Source: an uncultured Lachnospiraceae bacterium
Lineage (GTDB): Bacteria > Bacillota > Clostridia > Lachnospirales > Lachnospiraceae
Direction of reading: 5' to 3'
Assembly (NCBI GenBank): GCA_946549035.1
Contig: CAMNQH010000035.1
Location: 1-32,685 of the forward strand
Length of the DNA: 32,685 bases
Shown here piece after piece: positions 26,449 through 32,685 of this stretch (positions are counted from its first letter, which is position 1; each line of letters opens with the position of its first letter). The translations under genes and the position numbers were made by a program. A model generated the notes under the pieces. The model was not told where the DNA came from. It searched no databases and saw only the letters and a list, made by a program, of their open reading frames with translations.

Positions 26449-27636
26449 TCACAACCCGTATTCCTTTGCCAGAGCCTCAAAGGCAGGCAGGGAGCGTTCA
26501 ATCACATCATAAGGAACGCAGTAAGCCAGCCGCACATATCCGGGGCAGGCAAAGGTTGTGCCGTTTACCAGCATAATATGGTGGCGTTTTGCTGCCTCTA
26601 CAAACTTCTTCTCATCTGCCTCCGGAGATTTCACAAACATATAAAAGGTTCCTTCCGGCTTCACACAGGAAAACCCGAGCCGGGTCAGTTCCTCATAAAT
26701 ACGCTTCCTATTTCTGTCATAAAAAGCAACATCCGTCTTCTCCTCCAGACAACGGGCCACCGCTTTTTGCATCAACGCCGGAGCATTGATAAAGCCTGTA
26801 ATCCGATTGGCAATGGCCAGACCCTGGAATACCGTGTCAAAATCCGCCATCTCATTGGGAACTACCATATACCCGATACGCTCCCCGGGAATCGAGAGGG
26901 ATTTGCTAAAAGAATACGTTACAAAAGTGTTTTTGTAGTAATTTGTCAAAAAGGGCGTGGTCTTTCCATCATAGACCAATTCCCGATAAGGCTCGTCGGA
27001 AATCAGATAGATCTCATGGCCATATTCCTGCTGTTTTTGCTCCAAAATCCCTGCAATTCTTTGAATAGTCTCCTCCAAATAAACCACCCCGCTGGGATTT
27101 ACCGGATTATTAATAATGACGGCTTTTGTCTTAGAGGACAATTTTCGTTCCATGTCCTCAAAATCTGGCAAAAAGGTACGGTAATCCGGTTCTACCACCG
27201 ACAATACCCCCCGCCAGTTCCCGCAGTAATTCCGGTATTCTGTAAAATAGGGTGCGAACACCATCAATTCGTCCCCCGGATCAAACAGTACTTTTAAAAT
27301 CACATTGATGGCTCCAGCGGCGCCAACCGTCATAATAATGTTATCCATCGTAAAATTGGTGGAAAAACGCCGGTTCAAGCTGTCTGCCACGGCTTCTCGC
27401 ACCTGAGGATATCCGGTATTATCCATATAACCATGAAGGCTTAAAGAATCCTCCGTGTGAATAATATCAAGCATCGCCTGGGTATAAGCTTCCGGCACCG
27501 GCGTACAGGGATTGCCCAGGCTAAAATCGTATACATTCTCTTCTCCCACCTTTTGGGCCAAGGCTTTTCCTTCAATAAACATGGCCCGGATGGCCGAGCT
27601 ATTGTGAATATCTTCTAAAATCTGTTTCGAAACCAT
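26449..27636 (-). CDS. Pyridoxal-phosphate aminotransferase, class I/II (aspartate-type)
   Basis: A 395-residue fold-type I aminotransferase with NPVNPSG (177-183), ISDEPYREL around Asp214 and the PLP lysine Lys245 in SFSKS. GYMDNTGYPQVREAVA marks the AspC/AlaT-like subgroup. The substrate cannot be told from sequence. The ATG at 27636 has GAGAGGG upstream; the open frame to 27903 crosses the divergent regulatory region and the araC gene and is rejected. It is 84 nt upstream of hisC and divergent from an AraC regulator that may control it. Confidence 0.88.
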   Translation of the reverse strand: MVSKQILEDIHNSSAIRAMFIEGKALAQKVGEENVYDFSLGNPCTPVPEAYTQAMLDIIHTEDSLSLHGYMDNTGYPQVREAVADSLNRRFSTNFTMDNIIMTVGAAGAINVILKVLFDPGDELMVFAPYFTEYRNYCGNWRGVLSVVEPDYRTFLPDFEDMERKLSSKTKAVIINNPVNPSGVVYLEETIQRIAGILEQKQQEYGHEIYLISDEPYRELVYDGKTTPFLTNYYKNTFVTYSFSKSLSIPGERIGYMVVPNEMADFDTVFQGLAIANRITGFINAPALMQKAVARCLEEKTDVAFYDRNRKRIYEELTRLGFSCVKPEGTFYMFVKSPEADEKKFVEAAKRHHIMLVNGTTFACPGYVRLAYCVPYDVIERSLPAFEALAKEYGL

Positions 27637-27737
27637 GATAATCCCTCTCTTACATTCTTTTTCCAGTTTTAACTTTACTATTTCCATGACGAAAAGTATA
27701 GTATTTTTTGTTTTTTCTATATTTCTTCCATATTCTA

Positions 27738-27746
27738 TGGTATAAT
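27738..27746 (+). promoter_or_regulatory. Extended -10 promoter of the AraC-family gene
   Basis: TGG-TATAAT (TATAAT at 27741-27746) forms an extended -10 in the divergent 164-nt gap. No good -35 was found. On the other strand TATACT (27695-27700) is a weak candidate for the aminotransferase promoter. Confidence 0.5.
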
Positions 27747-27800
27747 TATTTTTGACTTTCGTATCTTTTTTACAAATTTTTCTGTTCAAAGGAGTTCGCC

Positions 27801-29051
27801 ATGGAATCAGGACTGTATCAAATTGTGGAAAAGCAAAAGCTTCGAGAAATTTTAGAATCCTTCCATATCTGCATGGGGCTTCCCATTCAAGTAATTGATG
27901 CAAATGGAATTATTTTAGAATCCTACGGACAAACGTCCCATTACTGCCGCATTATAAAGAAGTATCTGCCTACAGATGATTCCTGCGAAAAAGTACATAT
28001 CCGTGCCGGGCAAAAAGCCATGGACCTGGGAGAGACTTATATTTTCTCCTGCCATGCCAACTTAAATCACATTGTATTCCCATTAATCAACAATAACACC
28101 CTTTTAGGCTCTGTGCTGGCAGGCCCTTTTTTGATGGACGAACCGGATTCCACTCTGGTGCTGGGCATCGACAGGCGATATAATTTATCCACCACATCCC
28201 TGCTGGATCTCTACGAGGAGCTGGATTCCATCAAGGTTGTCCCCCCTTCCACCGTAACACACATCAGCCGCCTGCTTTATTACTTGTTTTCCGATCTCAT
28301 TGCAGAAAGCAAGCAACAGTTGATTATGAACCAAAGCAAATTACGTCAGCAATCCAAAATCAACGAATCCATTCAAATGTACAAATCCGGCTCCGTATCT
28401 GAAAACGCTCCGTATCCCATGGAACTGGAAAACGCCTTGATTACCAAAGTCCGAACCGGGGACAGCCAGCAGGCCAAGGCAATACTCAACGACTTACTGG
28501 GGTATGTATTTTTCGCAGAGGGCAACAGCTTAGACATTGTAAAAGCCCGTTCCATGGAGCTGTGTTCTTTACTGTCCCGAGCCGCGATAGAAGGAGGCGC
28601 CACCTCCGATAACATTTTAAAAATCAACAACCAGTATCTGAAATCCCTCCAGTCTATGCGCTCCCTGGACGATATCTGCTTTAAGCTCCAGGAAACCCTT
28701 GATACGTTCACGGAATATACCTTTAATTACACCCCTAATAAAAACAGCGAATTGATTAAAAAAGCCATCCAATACATTGCCCGAAATTTTGCAGCTTCGA
28801 TTTCACTGGAGGATGTGGCAAAACACGTACACTTGAACCCCGCCTATTTCTCCACCGTGTTCAAGCAATCCACCGGCTCTTCTTTCAAAGAATACCTAAA
28901 TATGGTACGGATTGAAGAAAGCAAACGGCTTTTGGCTAACACCAGCTACTCCGTTATTGATATCGCCGTTGCCACAGGCTTTGAAGACCAAAGCTATTTT
29001 TCCAAGGTATTTAAAAAGTATACTGGCCTGACTCCCAAGCAATACCGCTAA
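27801..29051 (+). CDS. AraC-family transcriptional regulator with PocR-type sensor domain
   Basis: A 416-residue regulator. The N-terminal 165 residues resemble the PocR ligand-binding domain, with conserved cysteines in HYCRIIK (Cys49), DDSCEKVH (Cys62) and FSCHANLNHIVFPL (Cys84). A helical linker follows. The C-terminal AraC-type double helix-turn-helix spans about 318-416, with ISLEDVAKHVHLNPAYFS and the terminal FSKVFKKYTGLTPKQYR. The ATG follows AAAGGAG at 6 nt. The ligand is unknown; PocR domains often sense small diols or similar metabolites. The divergent aminotransferase-hisC unit is a likely target. Confidence 0.9.
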   Translation: MESGLYQIVEKQKLREILESFHICMGLPIQVIDANGIILESYGQTSHYCRIIKKYLPTDDSCEKVHIRAGQKAMDLGETYIFSCHANLNHIVFPLINNNTLLGSVLAGPFLMDEPDSTLVLGIDRRYNLSTTSLLDLYEELDSIKVVPPSTVTHISRLLYYLFSDLIAESKQQLIMNQSKLRQQSKINESIQMYKSGSVSENAPYPMELENALITKVRTGDSQQAKAILNDLLGYVFFAEGNSLDIVKARSMELCSLLSRAAIEGGATSDNILKINNQYLKSLQSMRSLDDICFKLQETLDTFTEYTFNYTPNKNSELIKKAIQYIARNFAASISLEDVAKHVHLNPAYFSTVFKQSTGSSFKEYLNMVRIEESKRLLANTSYSVIDIAVATGFEDQSYFSKVFKKYTGLTPKQYR

Positions 29052-29059
29052 ACGCGACG

Positions 29060-29098
29060 ATACCCCGCACAGCATCCGCCGGCGGGGTATTGCAGTTT
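29060..29098 (+). terminator. Terminator-like hairpin after the AraC-family gene
   Basis: ATACCCCGC (29060-29068) pairs perfectly with GCGGGGTAT (29082-29090) around a 13-nt GC-rich loop, followed by TGCAGTTTT. It sits between two convergent genes. Confidence 0.7.
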
Positions 29099-30957
29099 TA
29101 TTCCTCTTTTTCCTTTTCTGGAGGTTTTGCATCTTGTTCCTTTTTCAGCTTGTCCAACTGCTGTTCTGCCGCCACCAGCACGTTCGCATTGCTTACGTGC
29201 TGTTTTGCGTCTTCTGATAAAGCGTCGTAGCGGCTCCTGGCCTCTTTAATGGCTCCCTCTTTCTCCAGGGTCACTTCCCCGATTCCGGCAATGGCGTCAA
29301 TCACCGGCTGAGCCTCGCTCAAAGCCTGAGCCTGGGCCTGCTGCCATGCCAAAATATCGGCATAATAGGATTCGGCCCCCACCAAGGTGTCGTAATTCTT
29401 TACATACCCTTTGGCCTGGTCATTTAATGCGTCATACGCCGATCTTGCATTCAAAATGGCTTCGCCGCTGTCTCCTGTAACCTCCCCAATCGCCTCAATG
29501 GCGCTGACTACGGCTGCAGCCGCATCCTGAGCCTGGCCCTTGGCGCTTTCTGTCCCCGGAAGCTCATAGACAAAGACCGCATCCCCGGATTCTATATTTT
29601 GAAATATTGTTTCCGCCACACTGTAGGGAAGGTTAATACATCCGTGAGAACCTCCGGATTTATAATAATTTCCTCCAAAGTCGCTTCTCCAGGTGGCGTC
29701 GTGAAGTCCAATCCCGCCATTAAAGGGCATCCAAAAATCCACCGGAGTACGGTAATCCTCCCCCCGTAAAACAGCGTCCCGCTGCTTATAAGCAAGCCCG
29801 AAGGCTCCACTGGGCGTACCGTCTCCCCTGGCCAGATTTCCGGAAACAAAGTCTGATTCAACCACCAATCCGCCATTTTTATAAAAATACAGATGCTGCG
29901 CCGTTATATTAATCTCTACATACGTGCCGCCATGGTCGTTTTCCCCGCGGCTCTTAGCCCGCTGGCTGTATACCGGCTCTCGTTTTACCGCTTCTCCGGC
30001 TTTTATATTTTCCAAAATGGCTTCCGCTTCCTGCTCCTTGTCAATCTTCCAGCCATATTCGTTCCAGCTTAAGGTCACTCTGCTTCCATAACTGGTAGCA
30101 AAGCTTCTGGCCTTATTCGCAGTATCATAAGTTTCCGCCAAACCCTTTACGTATTCTTCAATCTTTTCTTTATCTACAGCGATCTTCCCATCATCTTCCA
30201 ATGTCAGCCATTCCTGAATCTTATCGCCGTTCAAAACTTCTTTCTGATCTCCCAGATCATATGTAACTTCCGTAGATACGTATTGATTTAATTGATTCAA
30301 TGTTTTCACAAGTTCTTCCTGATCCTTGCGAATCTTAGGCTGAGTATAGCAATTCTCCTCTTCCAGCGACATCTCTTCCCGAAGGTTAATCAATGCCGTA
30401 TGCAGCGCCTCCTTCAGGGCTTCTTTATCAATTCTTGTTCCTTCCTTCTCGGGAATAATTTCATATCCTTTTCCCTGTATATAAGAAGAAATCTCTGCAT
30501 TCTTTGGAGATTCCATTGCTTCCTTCTGCATAAAAGAAAGCTTCTCTATCACTTGTTCCAGCAGCTTTTCATCATATTCTACCATAGTCTCCAGCTCTGC
30601 CTTTGTCTCCTGAAACAGGGAAACCGGCCATGCAAAGCTGCTGCGCTGTCCAAGCACCTGCTCTAAGCTCCCGTCAAATACCGGCCGTAAGTCAATATCC
30701 TGGCCTTTTAAGACCTCTTCCCCGTTATTTCGGCCAGTCAGTAACATCTGGTAATCATCAATTTCTTCTATAATCAAGTGCTCCACTTCCAAAATACTTT
30801 TTCCAGAACAATCGATTCCATTAATCTGGGTACGGAACTGGAAATGACCTGCAAAATATACAGACACGCTAATATACACAGCCGCCAGTATGATAACCAC
30901 TGCTAGTAAACAGAAAAGCAATAACCTTTTCTTTCCAACTTTTTCTACTATTTTCAT
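29098..30957 (-). CDS. Membrane-anchored L,D-transpeptidase (YkuD) with C-terminal helical repeats
   Basis: A 619-residue cell-wall enzyme. It has an N-terminal membrane anchor (about 11-35), an extracellular PG-binding-4-type region (about 40-330) and a YkuD L,D-transpeptidase domain (about 345-466) with His419 and the active-site motif SHGCIN (Cys440). It should form 3-3 peptidoglycan cross-links. The last 150 residues hold two tandem repeats (about 482-532 and 551-601), each with an AIxxIGEVT start and an AR-S-YDAL core, and an acidic/Lys tail. The repeats look like surface helical-bundle modules and are not part of the catalytic core. The ATG at 30957 follows AGAGGA. Confidence 0.9.
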   Translation of the reverse strand: MKIVEKVGKKRLLLFCLLAVVIILAAVYISVSVYFAGHFQFRTQINGIDCSGKSILEVEHLIIEEIDDYQMLLTGRNNGEEVLKGQDIDLRPVFDGSLEQVLGQRSSFAWPVSLFQETKAELETMVEYDEKLLEQVIEKLSFMQKEAMESPKNAEISSYIQGKGYEIIPEKEGTRIDKEALKEALHTALINLREEMSLEEENCYTQPKIRKDQEELVKTLNQLNQYVSTEVTYDLGDQKEVLNGDKIQEWLTLEDDGKIAVDKEKIEEYVKGLAETYDTANKARSFATSYGSRVTLSWNEYGWKIDKEQEAEAILENIKAGEAVKREPVYSQRAKSRGENDHGGTYVEINITAQHLYFYKNGGLVVESDFVSGNLARGDGTPSGAFGLAYKQRDAVLRGEDYRTPVDFWMPFNGGIGLHDATWRSDFGGNYYKSGGSHGCINLPYSVAETIFQNIESGDAVFVYELPGTESAKGQAQDAAAAVVSAIEAIGEVTGDSGEAILNARSAYDALNDQAKGYVKNYDTLVGAESYYADILAWQQAQAQALSEAQPVIDAIAGIGEVTLEKEGAIKEARSRYDALSEDAKQHVSNANVLVAAEQQLDKLKKEQDAKPPEKEKEE

Positions 30958-31002
30958 TTTAAAAAATCCTCTTTCTTTTCCAAAATCTCTCCCATCACAC
31001 TA

Positions 31003-31029
31003 ATCCGGCAGCCATTACAACGGCCGGAT
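31003..31029. repeat. Hairpin between the PAP2 and L,D-transpeptidase genes
   Basis: ATCCGGC (31003-31009) pairs with GCCGGAT (31023-31029) just after the PAP2-family stop codon. No U run follows on the minus strand, so it is at best a weak terminator. Confidence 0.4.
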
Positions 31030-31036
31030 CCATATC

Positions 31037-31705
31037 TTAAATTTTCTGAAGCTGTCCCTGATAAACCTTTCTCCGATTCTGCTGCCATTCCCTTCCATAG
31101 ACAAATGTATACAAAACCGCCGCCATAAAGAACCCTGTCAATACGTCAAATACAGAGTGCTGTTTCAAAAACATGGTAGACAATACAATACTGCTCATCA
31201 ATATCCCAGAGCAAATTCGCACCCACCGGTATTCTCTCAGCTTCTCACTGTGCATCACTGCAATATGAACCCCTATGGAATTAAATACGTGAATGCTGGG
31301 GAATAAATTGGTGGAGGTATCTGTCACATACAGCCACTGAACCAATGTTGTACAGATGTTATCCCTGGGAAAAACACTGGGCCTTAAGTAATGCCCGTTG
31401 GGAAAAATAGTGGAAATCAGCAAAAATACTGTCATCCCCACAAACAAAAAACAACATAACTTATAATAATCCGACACATTGGTTAAAAAGAAAAATATGA
31501 TTGCCGCCGCCACATAGGCAAACCACAGCATATATGGAATAATGAAAAATTCTATAAAGGGAATATAATCATCAATCGCCATATGAATTACATGGATCCG
31601 GCTGTCCGCAGTCACTGTCTTTTCTAAAAACGCAAACCAGGGAAAATACAGCAGGAAATAGGCCAGAATCCACCCATGTTTATATTTTATTAACCATTCT
31701 TTCAT
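31037..31705 (-). CDS. PAP2-superfamily phosphatase-like membrane protein
   Basis: A 222-residue membrane protein with about six helices. PAP2 motifs are present in the order expected for the PAP2/inositol-phosphoceramide-synthase-like branch: LRPS, FPSIHVFNS (136-144, His139) and KQHSVFDV (181-188, His183, Asp187). It probably dephosphorylates a lipid phosphate at the membrane. The ATG at 31705 is chosen because the first in-frame ATG (31741) lies in the promoter -10 element; AAAGGA lies upstream of the chosen start. Confidence 0.85.
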   Translation of the reverse strand: MKEWLIKYKHGWILAYFLLYFPWFAFLEKTVTADSRIHVIHMAIDDYIPFIEFFIIPYMLWFAYVAAAIIFFFLTNVSDYYKLCCFLFVGMTVFLLISTIFPNGHYLRPSVFPRDNICTTLVQWLYVTDTSTNLFPSIHVFNSIGVHIAVMHSEKLREYRWVRICSGILMSSIVLSTMFLKQHSVFDVLTGFFMAAVLYTFVYGREWQQNRRKVYQGQLQKI

Positions 31706-31739
31706 GATGCCACGTCCTTTAATATATTCATTCTCTGGC

Positions 31740-31768
31740 ATTATAGCATAGTAAAAATATCAGAACAA
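31740..31768 (-). promoter_or_regulatory. Sigma-A promoter of the PAP2-family gene
   Basis: On the minus strand TTGTTC (31763-31768) and TATAAT (31740-31745) are 17 nt apart; the TATAAT also follows an extended TGC. The start would be near 31733. Confidence 0.8.
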
Positions 31769-31895
31769 TGGGGATTTTTGACAATTAAGAAAATCTTTAG
31801 AAATAATTATATAATATTTTGTTCATAAATATAGAAGAGACCCAAAGGGTTTTACCACATAATTGAGATTTTTTTCCTTTTTTAAAAAAAAACTA

Positions 31896-31924
31896 TTGCA
31901 TTTCTAGACAGGATATGATAATAT
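31896..31924 (+). promoter_or_regulatory. Promoter of tRNA-Pro
   Basis: TTGCAT (31896-31901) and TAATAT (31919-31924) are 17 nt apart, ending 10 nt before the tRNA. Confidence 0.65.
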
Positions 31925-31934
31925 ACGATGCATA

Positions 31935-32572
<638 letters not shown>

Positions 32573-32685
32573 TTTAATCACCCAATTTGCCAACGTTGCA
32601 CGACTGATTTTTGCACCTAAGCGTCTAAGCTCCTGTTCGATCCGGTATAAAGGCATCCCGTTACAGTACTTCTGGTAAACAACCC
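32573..32685 (-). mobile_element. IS66-type transposase fragment fused to the integrase frame (runs off right edge)
   Basis: Read on the minus strand, the window edge encodes YQKYCNGMPLYRIEQEL followed by RLGAKISRATLANWVIK. This closely resembles the segment of IS66 TnpC transposases with NGMPLYR and LSR-T-ANW. Immediately after VIK the sequence changes, in frame, into integrase. The usual IS66 continuation is absent. This marks a deletion or insertion junction near 32572. Confidence 0.75.

Noticed and set aside
26449..27903. Long aminotransferase frame of 484 codons
   Set aside because: The extra N-terminus crosses the divergent promoter region and the start of the araC gene; the ATG at 27636 fits family length and has a ribosome binding site.

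Overview
The window looks like chromosome of an anaerobic, amino-acid-fermenting Firmicute of the Clostridia, most likely Lachnospiraceae-like. The reasons are strong AGGAGG-type ribosome binding sites, sigma-A promoters, the order tig-clpP-clpX-lon-yihA, a purE-M-N-D operon and lysine-fermentation genes. The organism is inferred from gene content only.

Left end (1-6488): a lysine-to-butyrate fermentation island. On the minus strand, kal, kce and the 5' part of kdd form an operon. Its roughly 450-nt leader carries a complete lysine riboswitch aptamer (1966-2130) behind a good sigma-A promoter. The aptamer is wired unusually: the 3' strand of P1 is itself the 5' arm of an intrinsic terminator (T1). 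Lysine binding should therefore block termination and switch catabolism ON. A second terminator (T2) lies between T1 and kal, and its 5' arm can form a 12-bp helix with the T1 3' arm plus U-tract, suggesting a relayed double lock. Divergently, an NhaC-family antiporter (2376-3932) has its own promoter. Beyond a bidirectional terminator, kamC and kamB (lysine 5,6-aminomutase reactivase) follow a PhzF-like gene, with overlapping ends.

Middle (7496-18388): a long minus-strand housekeeping array. It runs tig, clpP, clpX, lon, yihA, then znuA-znuC-znuB (zinc/manganese-type ABC uptake), a cytosolic parvulin and an AI-2E family membrane protein. Many junctions overlap or nearly touch, so zinc uptake appears tied to proteostasis transcription.

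Right-middle (18562-29051): a chemoreceptor whose dCache domain has residues resembling the amino-acid-binding motif; the purine operon purE-purM-purN-purD; and a unit of an aminotransferase, hisC and a DUF368 (PopT-like) membrane protein. The last unit is divergent from an AraC regulator with a PocR-type sensor domain.

Right end (29098-32685): an L,D-transpeptidase with tandem C-terminal helical repeats, a PAP2 phosphatase-like membrane protein, tRNA-Pro(GGG), and the edge of a decayed integrated element. The integrase remnant reads into the tRNA 3' end, has an in-frame TAA, and is fused upstream to an IS66-type transposase fragment that runs off the window.

No CRISPR array, rRNA or replication origin was seen.
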